Positions 55,889 through 63,985 of a stretch of 63,985 bases of DNA are shown in pieces (position 1 is the stretch's first letter; each line of letters begins with the position of its first letter). A program made the position numbers and the translations under genes. The stretch is from Campylobacter concisus (GTDB lineage: Bacteria; Campylobacterota; Campylobacteria; Campylobacterales; Campylobacteraceae), in contig NZ_PPCG01000021.1 of assembly GCF_002913745.1 (NCBI RefSeq), forward strand, positions 1 through 63,985. Reading direction: 5' to 3'. The notes beneath the pieces are model-generated. The model did not search any database. It worked only from the letters and a program-made list of their open reading frames with translations, and was not told the origin of the DNA.

Positions 55889-57214
55889 TTGAACGATTTA
55901 AGAAATATCCCACAAGTTGATAAGATCATAAAAAATGAAGCATTTTCGGGGCTTGATACGAGTTTAGTCACTATGCTTGCAAGGCAAATTTTAGATGAAA
56001 TAAGAGCTAAAATTTTAAATGAAAATGCAAGCTTTAGCGGAGAAGAGATAATAAATTTGGTCCTAGATGAGTACTATAAATTTAATGAAGCAAGCCTTCA
56101 AAGAGTGCTAAATTTAACCGGTATCACCATACATACAAACCTCGCTAGAAGCGTTATCGATAAAGAAATTTTAAAGCGAGCAACACCTGTTATCACTGGA
56201 TACTCAAACCTTGAATACAATCTAAAAACAGGCAGCCGCGGCAACAGATACGACTACGTTGGCTCGCTAATAGCAAGGGCTTTTGGCTTTGAGGACGCCA
56301 TCGTTGTAAATAACAACGCAAGCGCTGTATTTTTGGTGCTAAACACCTTTGCAAAGGGCAGAGAGGTGGTCGTTAGCAGAGGCGAGCTAGTCGAGATCGG
56401 CGGCAGTTTTAGAGTGCCTGAAGTGATGGCAAATGCAGGTTGTATCTTAAAAGAGGTCGGCACTACAAACAAAACTAGGCTAAAGGACTATGAAGAGGCG
56501 ATAAGTGACGAGACGGCGATGCTTGTAAAGGTTCATCGCTCAAATTTTGACATCGTTGGCTTTAGCGAAGAGACCACGGCAAATGAGCTAAGCGAGCTAG
56601 CAAGCAGGCAAAATTTGATAGATTATTTTGACCTTGGCAGTGGATTTTACGGGAATTTGCCATTTAACTTAGACAAAAACGAGCCAGATCTAAAAAATTT
56701 AAAAGATGTTTCGCTAGTTAGCTTTAGCGGCGATAAGCTGCTTGGCGCGGTGCAGTGTGGCATCATAGTCGGCAAAAAAGAGCTCATCGCAAAGCTTAGA
56801 AAAAACCAGCTTTTAAGGATGCTTCGTGTCGATAAAGTGATCATCTCGCTTTTGGCCGAGAGCATGAAAGCCTATCTAAACAAAGAATTTGAGCTAATCA
56901 CAACGCAAAAGTTGCTTCACAAAAGCGTAAAAGAGCTTGAGAACTTGGCAAATTTTATAAATAAAAGCCTAAAAACTCCGCTTGAAATAGTGCGCACACA
57001 AACCTTTGTGGGAGGTGGGGCGATGCCAAATAAAAAGATCCCAAGTGTGGCACTTGCATTTGGTGGCGACGCAAATTTAAACGAGCTAAAATTTAGGCAA
57101 AAAAGGGTGATCGGGCGCATAGAAAATGACAAATTTATGCTTGATCTTAGATCGCTTCTTGATGATGACGTAGAGACGCTAATAAAAATAATAAATGAAA
57201 CGGAAGAAAAATGA
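55889..57214 (+). CDS. selA: L-seryl-tRNA(Sec) selenium transferase SelA
   Basis: SelA converts seryl-tRNA-Sec to selenocysteinyl-tRNA with selenophosphate, using PLP. The 441-aa protein shows ITIHTNLARSVI, YSNLEYNLKTGSRGNRYDYVG, VNNNASAVFLVL, EIGGSFRVPEVM and the PLP-lysine motif VSFSGDKLLGAVQCGI. The start is TTG with AGGAG at 55878. It overlaps selB by 4 nt. Its tRNA substrate is encoded at 5264-5362. selD, for selenophosphate, is not in the window and must be elsewhere. Confidence 0.97.
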   Translation: MNDLRNIPQVDKIIKNEAFSGLDTSLVTMLARQILDEIRAKILNENASFSGEEIINLVLDEYYKFNEASLQRVLNLTGITIHTNLARSVIDKEILKRATPVITGYSNLEYNLKTGSRGNRYDYVGSLIARAFGFEDAIVVNNNASAVFLVLNTFAKGREVVVSRGELVEIGGSFRVPEVMANAGCILKEVGTTNKTRLKDYEEAISDETAMLVKVHRSNFDIVGFSEETTANELSELASRQNLIDYFDLGSGFYGNLPFNLDKNEPDLKNLKDVSLVSFSGDKLLGAVQCGIIVGKKELIAKLRKNQLLRMLRVDKVIISLLAESMKAYLNKEFELITTQKLLHKSVKELENLANFINKSLKTPLEIVRTQTFVGGGAMPNKKIPSVALAFGGDANLNELKFRQKRVIGRIENDKFMLDLRSLLDDDVETLIKIINETEEK

Positions 57215-59031
57215 GTTTAATAATAGGAACAGCAGGGCATATCGACCACGGAAAAACCGCGCTTATAAAGGAGCTAAACGGCTTTGAGGGGGACAATCTT
57301 GAAGAGGAGAAAAAGCGTGGCATAACGATCGATCTAAGCTTTTCAAATTTAAGCAAAAATAGCGAAAATATCGCGTTTATCGACGTGCCAGGACATGAAA
57401 ATCTCATAAAAACGATGATAAGTGGCGCGTATGGCTTTGATGCGTGCTTGTTTGTGGTGGCGGCAAATGACGGGCTCATGCCCCAAAGCTTGGAGCACCT
57501 TGAAATTTTAAATCTCCTTGGCGTGAAATCTATAATCGTTGCGCTTACAAAGTGCGATCTGGTAGATGAGGCCACCATAAATTTAAGAAAAAAAGAAATA
57601 AGAGATGAAATTTCTAAATTTAAAAACCTGCAAATTTTAGAAATTTTCGCCGTTAGCATAAAGGATAAGACAAGCATCGATGAGCTTAGAAACTACCTCT
57701 TTACGCTAAGAGCCAAAAAGCGCGATGAGGAGGGCGTTTTTAGATACTACATTGATAGGGTTTTTAGCCTAAAAGGTATCGGAAATGTCGTAACTGGCAC
57801 CGTGATAGAGGGAAGCGTTAGTAAAAACGATAAGCTTTTTAACTACGACGCTGGCAAAGAGGTGCTAGTAAGAAGCGTGCAAAGCCACGATAAATTCGTT
57901 GATAGCGCTGGAGTTAGCAGCCGCGTGGCGCTTAATCTAACTGGCATAGAGCTTAGCGAGCTAAAAAAGGGTCAGCTACTTAGCAAAAAGGGCTTTTTTA
58001 GGGGATTTAGAGAGGTTGATGCGGTCGTAACTGCTAAAAATCTCATCCACTCTCAAAGCGTGACATTTTGCGTGGGCGCTAAAAATGTGCCTGCAAAGGT
58101 GCTAATCCTTAGTCAAAAAGATGATAGCTACTTCGTGAGCTTTAAATTTCAAAGCGATATGTTTTTGAAATTTGACGAGGCCTTTGTGCTCATCTCAGAT
58201 GCGCGCGTGATAGGCGGTGGTAGAGTGCTAAATCCTGTGCTTGAGCCACTAAAAAAGGCTGGCAAAATTCTCTTTTTAGCCTCGCTTTTAAAGCATGATT
58301 TTGTTGAAGCTTTTTCTATCTTAAAAGAGGCTCACAAAAATGGCTTTGGCATCATCTCTTCTTACCAAAGATTTGGTCTAAATCACGAAGAAGCCGTAGC
58401 CGTGGCCAAAAAAGTCTCAAACGTCTTTGTCGATGAAAAGGCTTTAAACATCTACGATCTAAGCGCGGTTGAGCGGATAAAATCAGCCATTAAATTTATG
58501 ATAGAAAAGAATGAATTTGCTGTATTTTCAGCTCAAAGTATCAGCCTAAAACTTGCTTGGGCTAGTCAAAATTTAGCCCAAAGAGCGCTTGATGAGCTTG
58601 AAAGTATAAATTTAATCTCAAAAGATAGCGGCGTCTATACTAAAAAAGGCGTTGATCTTAGCAAGCTAAAAGTAAGGCTTGAAGAGAAAATTTATGAAAT
58701 TTTAGAAAGTGGCAAGCTTGCTCCTACGGCGCCATATAATATATATGATGATTTAGAGATCGATAGGGTTAGTGGTGACAATGCCCTTAAAAAACTTACC
58801 GCAATGGGCAGGGTCATAAGGCTAGAGCATAACCTTTTTATCACTAGAAATTCACTAAAAATGGCACTTGATAAGCTAAAAGAGATCATAAAAAATCAAG
58901 GCTTTGTAAATGTCATAAACGCCAAGGATGCGCTAAATTTAAGTAGAAAATATATAATCGCCTACCTTGAGCAGCTTGATCTTGAGAGTGACATAATGAA
59001 GCAAGGAAATGATAGGGTTTTTCGCAGTTAG
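57211..59031 (+). CDS. selB: Selenocysteine-specific elongation factor SelB
   Basis: The 606-aa GTPase delivers Sec-tRNA to UGA codons and binds the SECIS hairpin. G motifs: GTAGHIDHGKTALIKEL (G1), RGITIDLSF (G2), FIDVPGHENLI (G3) and ALTKCDL (G4). Domains II-III follow (about 175-340). The C-terminal part (about 345-606) contains the winged-helix repeats that recognise the SECIS element. Translationally coupled to selA. Its mRNA target in this window is the hairpin at 60837-60851 in fdhA. Confidence 0.97.
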   Translation: MSLIIGTAGHIDHGKTALIKELNGFEGDNLEEEKKRGITIDLSFSNLSKNSENIAFIDVPGHENLIKTMISGAYGFDACLFVVAANDGLMPQSLEHLEILNLLGVKSIIVALTKCDLVDEATINLRKKEIRDEISKFKNLQILEIFAVSIKDKTSIDELRNYLFTLRAKKRDEEGVFRYYIDRVFSLKGIGNVVTGTVIEGSVSKNDKLFNYDAGKEVLVRSVQSHDKFVDSAGVSSRVALNLTGIELSELKKGQLLSKKGFFRGFREVDAVVTAKNLIHSQSVTFCVGAKNVPAKVLILSQKDDSYFVSFKFQSDMFLKFDEAFVLISDARVIGGGRVLNPVLEPLKKAGKILFLASLLKHDFVEAFSILKEAHKNGFGIISSYQRFGLNHEEAVAVAKKVSNVFVDEKALNIYDLSAVERIKSAIKFMIEKNEFAVFSAQSISLKLAWASQNLAQRALDELESINLISKDSGVYTKKGVDLSKLKVRLEEKIYEILESGKLAPTAPYNIYDDLEIDRVSGDNALKKLTAMGRVIRLEHNLFITRNSLKMALDKLKEIIKNQGFVNVINAKDALNLSRKYIIAYLEQLDLESDIMKQGNDRVFRS

Positions 59032-59052
59032 TATTCATTTACAAAAAGCAAA

Positions 59053-59058
59053 TATAAT
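59053..59058 (+). promoter_or_regulatory. Likely -10 box for DsbC-like gene
   Basis: TATAAT lies 32 nt ahead of the ATG at 59085, in the short gap after selB. Confidence 0.45.
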
Positions 59059-59084
59059 CCGCCAAATTTTTAAAAAGGATAAAA

Positions 59085-59792
59085 ATGAAAAAAGTGATCT
59101 TAGCCTCAATCATCGCGGCAACTAGCCTAATGGCAGCAAGCGATAAGCAAATAGAGGACTTCTACTCTCAAATGGTTGATAGCAGCGTAAAAGTAAAGGT
59201 AGCTGATCGTCACAAAGTGGCAGGCGACATCGAAGCTGTCGTGGTAAAACTAAGCAAAGATGGCAACTCACAAGATGAGATAGTTTTTACAAAAGGTGAC
59301 TTCATCTTCCCAGACGTGATCGATCTAAAAGAGCAAAAATCATATCTAGCTGAAGTGAAAAAAGAGGTCATCGCAAAGGGAATTTCTAAAATTTATAAAG
59401 ATGAAGACAAGGCAAACATCATCGTTCTTGGTAGCGACCCTAAAAAGCCAACTATCATAATGTTTTCAGACCCTGAGTGCCCATACTGTAGAGCTGAGCT
59501 AGCAAAGATCGAGACAACGCTAAAAGATAGCAACGTAGAGATCGTCCTAACTCCAGTGCATGACATCTCATCACTTCAAAAAAGCTCACTAATCTACAAA
59601 GATGCAAAAGCTGCTAAGAGTGACAGTGACAAGGTTAAAATTTTAAGAAAATACTACGCTGAAGACTACAATGTAGATGATAAGAGCGTTAGTAAAGAAG
59701 ATGTCGCAAAGATCGACAATCTGCGCAAAAAATACTTTGCAGCTGGTGTTAGATCAGTGCCATTTATCGTAAATAAAAGTGATCTAAAATAA
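59085..59792 (+). CDS. DsbC/DsbG-like periplasmic disulfide isomerase
   Basis: The 235-aa protein has a signal peptide (cleavage near SLMAA) and an N-terminal dimerisation-like region (about 20-105). A thioredoxin-fold domain carries the active site C132-P-Y-C135 (FSDPECPYCRAEL) and the cis-Pro loop RSVPFIVN near the C-terminus. The CPYC site with an N-terminal region is the DsbC/DsbG plan. It would isomerise or reduce disulfides in the periplasm. Lying between selB and the formate dehydrogenase genes it may assist folding of a periplasmic respiratory complex, but that link is inference. Confidence 0.8.
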   Translation: MKKVILASIIAATSLMAASDKQIEDFYSQMVDSSVKVKVADRHKVAGDIEAVVVKLSKDGNSQDEIVFTKGDFIFPDVIDLKEQKSYLAEVKKEVIAKGISKIYKDEDKANIIVLGSDPKKPTIIMFSDPECPYCRAELAKIETTLKDSNVEIVLTPVHDISSLQKSSLIYKDAKAAKSDSDKVKILRKYYAEDYNVDDKSVSKEDVAKIDNLRKKYFAAGVRSVPFIVNKSDLK

Positions 59793-59796
59793 CATT

Positions 59797-59818
59797 TTCT
59801 AGGGAGCTCTCCCTAGAA
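59797..59818 (+). terminator. Terminator after DsbC-like gene
   Basis: TTCTAGGGA (59797-59805) pairs perfectly with TCCCTAGAA (59810-59818) around 4 nt, followed by TTTCT, 4 nt past the stop codon. It separates the fdh operon from selAB and the Dsb gene. Confidence 0.85.
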
Positions 59819-59819
59819 T

Positions 59820-60071
59820 TTCTGCTACAAATAAATTTTATAAATTTAAAGTATATTTAACTATATTTTTAATAAATACTTAACATTCTTAATTAAACTT
59901 TTATATTTACTTTGCTTAACTTATAAATATGCTAAATTTACATAGTTTAACTTTAGGGTCACGAAAGCCCTAAACTAGGCTATTTTGCATATTCATAGAA
60001 TTTAAAATATGCAAATTTTACATATCAATGAACCAAATTTCTCAAAAAATTTTGAGGCATAAGGAGGAAAA
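59820..60071 (+). promoter_or_regulatory. Structured leader and promoter region of the formate dehydrogenase operon
   Basis: This 252-nt gap before the first fdh gene is very AT-rich up to about 59940 and probably holds the promoter (candidate -10 TATAAA, 59922-59927). It then carries hairpins: TTTAGGG (59952-59958) with CCCTAAA (59968-59974); TTTGCATATT (59984-59993) with AATATGCAAA (60006-60015); and CTCAAAA/TTTTGAG just before the ribosome site. The right arm of the first hairpin extended (CCCTAAACTA) could alternatively pair with TAGTTTA at 59943-59949. A leader of about 130 nt suggests post-initiation control. Confidence 0.5.
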
Positions 60072-60278
60072 ATGCAAGGATCAAGAAGAGATTTTCTCAA
60101 AAAATCTCTAAAAGTCGGTGCTGCCGGCGGAGTACTCGCAGTCTCAGCCGTAGCAAAAGTGACTAGTGATGACTTGGCTCCTGATGACAATGGCGTTGTC
60201 GTAGGCAAGTCAAACAAAAAAGAGGTGCTTTATAAAAAAAGCAAAAACTGGGAAACCTATTATAAAATCGCATACTAA
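60072..60278 (+). CDS. Small Tat-targeted protein of formate dehydrogenase operons
   Basis: The 68-aa protein begins with a twin-arginine signal (GSRRDFLKKSLKVGAAGGVLAVSA) followed by a short soluble part ending KNWETYYKIAY. It matches the formate-dehydrogenase-region Tat-target family that precedes fdhA in many epsilonproteobacteria. Its function is not established; a small periplasmic subunit or an assembly factor is likely. A GGAGG ribosome site precedes the start. It lies 11 nt before fdhA in the same operon. Confidence 0.88.
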   Translation: MQGSRRDFLKKSLKVGAAGGVLAVSAVAKVTSDDLAPDDNGVVVGKSNKKEVLYKKSKNWETYYKIAY

Positions 60279-60289
60279 GGGAGAAAACC

Positions 60290-63265
60290 ATGAGTGATGC
60301 ACGTATAGGAAGACGTTCATTTTTAAAGCTAGCCGCACTAGGTGCTGGCACCACAATGGCTTTTGGACAAAATGATACGATAAGACACGCTAGCGCAGAG
60401 GAGATAAAAGATCCTTTCCCTGGCTCAAAAAAGGTTAGAACTATTTGTTCTATATGCTCAGCAGGCTGTGGTATCGAGGCTGAGGTACAAGATGGTGTTT
60501 GGGTTCGTCAAGATATGGCGATGTTTCACCCGATATCTCAAGGCTCACACTGCTCAAAAGGTATCGACCAGATCGACCTTACACATAGCAAACAACGCAT
60601 CAAATATCCTATGAAAAAGGTTGATGGCAAATGGCAGAGAATTTCATGGGATCAAGCTGTAAATGAGATCGGCGATAAGATGCTTCAGATCCGCAAAGAA
60701 GATGGCCCTGATAGCGTTATATTCTTAGGATCTGCGAAATTTAACAACGAGCAAGCATATTACTTTAGAAAATTTGCTGCGTTTTGGGGCACAAACAGCA
60801 ACGACCACGTAGCAAGAATTTGACATAGCGCAACAGTCGCCGGTGTGGCGAATACTTGGGGTTATGGCGCGATGACAAACCACTTTGGAGATATGGCTGC
60901 AAATTCAAAATGTATATTTATAATAGGTGCAAATCCAGCTGTGGCAAACCCAGTTGGCGGCATGAAGCACACTTTGCAAGCAAAAGATAGAAACAACGCA
61001 AAGGTGATCGTAGCTGATCCAAACTTTACAAAATCAGCTGCACACGCTGATCTATACCTAAGACAAAGATCAGGCACAGATATAGCACTTGTTTATGGCC
61101 TCATCCACATCATCTTAAAAAATGGCTGGGAAGATAAAGAATTTATAAAAAATAGAACTTATGGTATCGACGAGATAGCAAAAGAGGCTGAGCACTGGAC
61201 ACCAGAGGTCACATCTGACGTTACAGGCGTGCCAGTTGATAAGCTAATGGAAGCTGCAAATATCCTAGCTCATACAAAACCAGGCACGGTGATCTGGGCA
61301 CTTGGTATCACTCAGCACTCAGTTGGTAGCTCAAATACTAGAATTTTACCTATCCTTCAACTAATCCTAGGCAACATGGGTAAACCAGGTGGCGGCTGTA
61401 ACATTATCCGTGGTCACGACAACGTTCAAGGTTCAACCGATATGTGTAACCTCTCAGATAGCTTGCCGATGTATTACGGACTAACTGACGCGGCTTGGAA
61501 GTACTACTGCCAAGGTTGGGGTGTTGATTATGATGAGTTTATCAAACGCTTTGCAGTCTCAACTAAAGAGCCAAAACAAGGTGGCACACCAGTTAAAAAC
61601 ACTGTTTTTGAAGAGTATTATTACCACGATCCTAAAAATCCAGAGGATAGAAACTGGAGAAATGAAAAAGGCTGGTCACTTTCAAAATGGTGGCAAGGCG
61701 TCTTAAAAGAGGAAAATACATTTAGTAGTGGCGCATTAAGGGTTCTTTGGGTTCAAGGAACTGGTCTAACATCTATGGCACACCTAGCTAAAATCCAAGA
61801 AGCAGCCTCAAAACTAGATATGATCGTAGTTGCTGAGCCATTTGTAAATGAAATTTCTATTCTTTCAGATAGAAAAGATGGTGTTTATATCTTGCCAGTG
61901 GCAACTGCCTTTGAAAATGAAGGTCACCTAAACGCTACAAACCGCTCAGGTCAGTGGAGAACAAAAGTCGTTGATCCACTTTATGAGAGCAAGGGCGATC
62001 ACGAAGTTATGTTTGCATTTGCTAAGAAATTTGGCTTTTATGATGAATACGTAAAAGGCATGAAGATGGCTGTCGTAGATAGAGAGCTAAAACAAGTAAA
62101 AGATGACTTTGTATGGCCAGATGATGCGACAAACGAGATAGCAAGGGTAGGAAATTCTATCGGTTATGGCGGCAGAACTGCTGAGATGTTTAGACGTCAC
62201 CAAGCAAACTGGGATAAATTTGACCCAGATACGCTAATAGGTCTTGGCGGCGAAGTAAAAGGCGAGTACTACGGCAAGCCATGGCCAGCATGGGATGAAA
62301 AACACCCTGGCACACCGATACTTTACGATATGAGTAAGCCTTATGCAGAGGGTGGCTCTGGCTTTAGAAACCGCTTTGGCTTAGAGCATAACGGCGTTAG
62401 TCAGCTAGCTAGCGAAGAGAGCACACTTGTTGGCTCAGCTATAAAAGGTGGCTACCCACAAATCACAAAAGATAATATAGAAAAAGTCCTAGGCATCACT
62501 CTAACTGAAGAAGAGAAAGCTAAGATAGGACCAAGCTGGAGTATGGACTACAGTGGTATCATCTTAGAAAAATGCCGTGAAAAAGGCGTCGTGCCGTATG
62601 GTAATGCAAGGGCTAGAGCTATCGTTTGGGAATTCCTTGATCCTATCCCAAAACATAGAGAGCCTATCCACTCACCACGCTGGGATCTTGTCCAAAAGTA
62701 TCCGACATTTGATGATCAAGCTAGAAATTTCCGTGTTTCTACTAGATTTAAGTCAGAGCAACAAGCAAAAGACTGGTCAAAAGAGTTTCCTATCGTATTT
62801 AGTACGCAACGCGTCGTAAATTTAAGTGGTGCGGGAATGATCGAAAGAACAAGTAAATACCTCTCAGCTATCACGCCTGAGATGTTTGCTAACGTCCATC
62901 CTGAGCTTGCTTTAAAATACGGCATAAAAGATCGCGATATGATGTGGATCCACAGCCCACAAGGCACGAAGATCAAAGTAAGATGCTACCACAGCTATAT
63001 GGTAACTCCAGATAGAATTTGTATGCCTTACAACTTCGCTGGCGTTATGCAAGGTGTTGATCTCTCAGCTCGCTACCCAGAGGGCACTAAGCCTTATGTC
63101 ATCGGCGAGAGCTTTAACACAGTTACTAACTACGGATTTGACCCTGTTACTCAAATTTCAGAATTTAACGCAGGTCTTTGCCGCATAGAAAAAGCTGAGG
63201 AGAACACCTTTAAAACATCGTTTTATCACGAGTATGGCGAGAGAGACGCCCTAGGTAAAGAGTAA
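60290..63265 (+). CDS. fdhA: Selenocysteine-containing formate dehydrogenase alpha subunit
   Basis: This single gene is read through an in-frame TGA at 60821-60823 as selenocysteine 178 (HVARI-U-HSATVAG), giving 991 aa. The Tat signal is RIGRRSFLKLAALGAGTTMAFG. A 4Fe-4S site is formed by C53, C56, C60 and C88. The molybdopterin-binding domains follow (KCIFIIGANPAVANPVGG, QLILGNMGKPGGGCNIIRGHDNVQG). The Sec-His pair coordinates Mo or W and takes the formate hydride. Closest type is FdnG/FdoG: periplasmic, membrane-associated, feeding menaquinone. Conventional annotation would split it in two. Followed by fdhB after 10 nt. Confidence 0.97.
60821..60823 (+). other. UGA codon recoded as selenocysteine
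   Basis: The reading frame and homology continue without shift on both sides (ARI before, HSATVAG after), exactly where FdnG-type enzymes have Sec. tRNA-Sec, SelA and SelB are encoded in the window. Confidence 0.97.
60837..60851 (+). promoter_or_regulatory. SECIS hairpin
   Basis: TCGCC (60837-60841) pairs perfectly with GGCGA (60847-60851) around the loop GGTGT. The loop begins 18 nt after the UGA, the same spacing as in E. coli fdhF as I recall it, where the loop is GGUCU. Recognised by SelB. Confidence 0.88.
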
Positions 63266-63275
63266 GGAGAGAAAA

Positions 63276-63836
63276 ATGGCAAGAATGAAATTTTTTGTAG
63301 ATACTAATAGATGTATCAGCTGCTATGGATGTCAAGTCGCTTGCTCTTCTGCTCATGAGCTTCCAGTAGGAATTTATAGAAGAAAGGTTATCACACTTCA
63401 CGATGGTATCGAGGGCAAAGAGGTTTCAACTACTATCGCGTGTCAGCACTGCACCGATGCACCTTGCGAGCAAGTTTGTCCGGTTGATTGCTTCTACATT
63501 AGAGCTGATGGCATCGTGCTTCACGATAAAAACAAGTGCATAGGCTGTGGATACTGCTTATATGCTTGCCCATTTGGTGCGCCGCAGTTCCCTAAAGACG
63601 GGGCATTTGGCGTAAAAGGCGTAATGGATAAATGCACTATGTGCGCAGGCGGTCCAGAGCCAACTAACTCACACGAGGAGAGAGAGCTTTACGGTCAAAA
63701 CAGAATGGCCGAGGGCAAAGTTCCTATGTGTGCGGCTATCTGCTCTACAAACGCGCTTTTAGTTGGCGACGCTGCTGAGGTTTCAAATGTATATCGCAAA
63801 CGCGTCATGCTAAGAAATACAGGACTAAACGTATAA
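63276..63836 (+). CDS. fdhB: Formate dehydrogenase iron-sulfur subunit
   Basis: The 186-aa protein is a four-cluster ferredoxin-like electron-transfer subunit: CISCYGCQVAC near residue 13, CQHCTDAPCEQVCPVDC near 53, CIGCGYCLYACPFGAP near 88, and CTMCAGG with a CAAICSTNAL end. It passes electrons from FdhA to a membrane cytochrome b. It has no C-terminal membrane anchor, unlike FdnH. A GGAG ribosome site lies at 63266-63269. It is followed at once by a terminator-like hairpin, and fdhC does not appear before the window ends. Confidence 0.95.
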   Translation: MARMKFFVDTNRCISCYGCQVACSSAHELPVGIYRRKVITLHDGIEGKEVSTTIACQHCTDAPCEQVCPVDCFYIRADGIVLHDKNKCIGCGYCLYACPFGAPQFPKDGAFGVKGVMDKCTMCAGGPEPTNSHEERELYGQNRMAEGKVPMCAAICSTNALLVGDAAEVSNVYRKRVMLRNTGLNV

Positions 63837-63840
63837 CAAT

Positions 63841-63862
63841 AAGGAGGGCGCTTGCTCTCCTT
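63841..63862 (+). terminator. Terminator-like hairpin after fdhB
   Basis: AAGGAGGGC (63841-63849) pairs with GCTCTCCTT (63854-63862) over 9 bp with one G-T pair and a 4-nt loop, followed by TT. It starts 4 nt after the fdhB stop codon. The remaining 120 nt to the window end are AT-rich with no gene visible. Confidence 0.75.
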
Positions 63863-63985
63863 TTAAATTTATAAAATTTAAATTATCTTTATGATTTTTA
63901 TAATCTAAAATTTTATCAATAATTTTTCTTATCTATTAAAATTAGCAAAAATATATAACTTTTTTATCTCGATATGAAATTTTAC

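Noticed and set aside
60290-60845. fdhA as a frameshifted or truncated gene split at a stop codon
   Set aside because: The frame does not change, the stop is UGA at the known Sec position, a SECIS hairpin follows, and tRNA-Sec, SelA and SelB are encoded in the window.

Overview
The window is chromosomal DNA from an epsilonproteobacterium, almost certainly a Campylobacter of the C. concisus/C. curvus kind. This rests on the AT-rich, AAATTT-laden intergenic sequence, on gene orders such as ileS - tiny membrane protein - gatA - guaB and murC - mutS2, on the Mqn (futalosine) menaquinone genes, and on a selenocysteine-type formate dehydrogenase. There is no rRNA operon, prophage, insertion sequence or CRISPR array. 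Genes are tightly packed and many overlap by 1-4 nt.

Layout. 1-3757 (minus): mqnD-fliQ-murB plus the start of a small membrane protein, a lipoprotein and a nicotinate phosphoribosyltransferase. 3885-5251: a molybdate-type binding protein and permease with no ATPase. 5264-5362: selenocysteine tRNA (minus). 5437-9783: a BON lipoprotein, then an mlaA-mlaC-RND lipid-transport operon (minus). 9935-13393: a complete modE-modA-mop-modC-modB molybdate operon. 13430-19804: a PrxQ-like redoxin, a methyltransferase, a lipoprotein, cysQ, gltA, a cation/proton antiporter and a secreted hypothetical protein. 19805-22614: crcB and bioB lying between copies of a dispersed palindromic repeat, then a leucine-rich-repeat protein. 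22674-28165: topA, a possible AAG-fold protein, a PL1 pectate lyase and a CinA-family protein. 28261-36570: ileS-(small ORF)-gatA-guaB-metX-xseB-nitrilase-like-tag. 36723-46254: flavocytochrome-type reductase, another repeat copy, a YjbR protein, murC, two small proteins, mutS2, a GGDEF/EAL protein and dapE. 46275-46778: a decayed membrane-protein gene. 46865-52574: a SurA-like chaperone (minus), gltX, malic enzyme, upp, a barnase-barstar pair and mqnA. 52619-63985: a Met/His-rich membrane protein, a TorD chaperone, an Fe-S protein, selA, selB, a DsbC-like protein and the formate dehydrogenase operon.

How it fits together. Much of the window serves one function, a molybdenum/tungsten- and selenium-dependent formate dehydrogenase: molybdate uptake and sensing, tRNA-Sec, SelA, SelB, a TorD chaperone, a Tat-targeted partner, and FdhA with an in-frame UGA (60821-60823) followed by a SECIS hairpin with the spacing I recall for E. 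coli fdhF. Electrons from formate would enter a menaquinone pool, to which mqnA and mqnD contribute; the flavocytochrome-type reductase is a plausible periplasmic sink.

Most worth a second look: (1) a dispersed noncoding repeat in four copies whose central 10-bp stem changes sequence while staying perfectly complementary, linked to a second structured module; (2) a complete barnase-barstar toxin-immunity pair inside a housekeeping operon; (3) a nitrilase-family protein that keeps Glu but has lost the catalytic Lys and Cys; (4) an orphan ModAB pair; (5) a PL1 pectate lyase in an animal-associated genus; (6) a structured leader ahead of the formate dehydrogenase operon.
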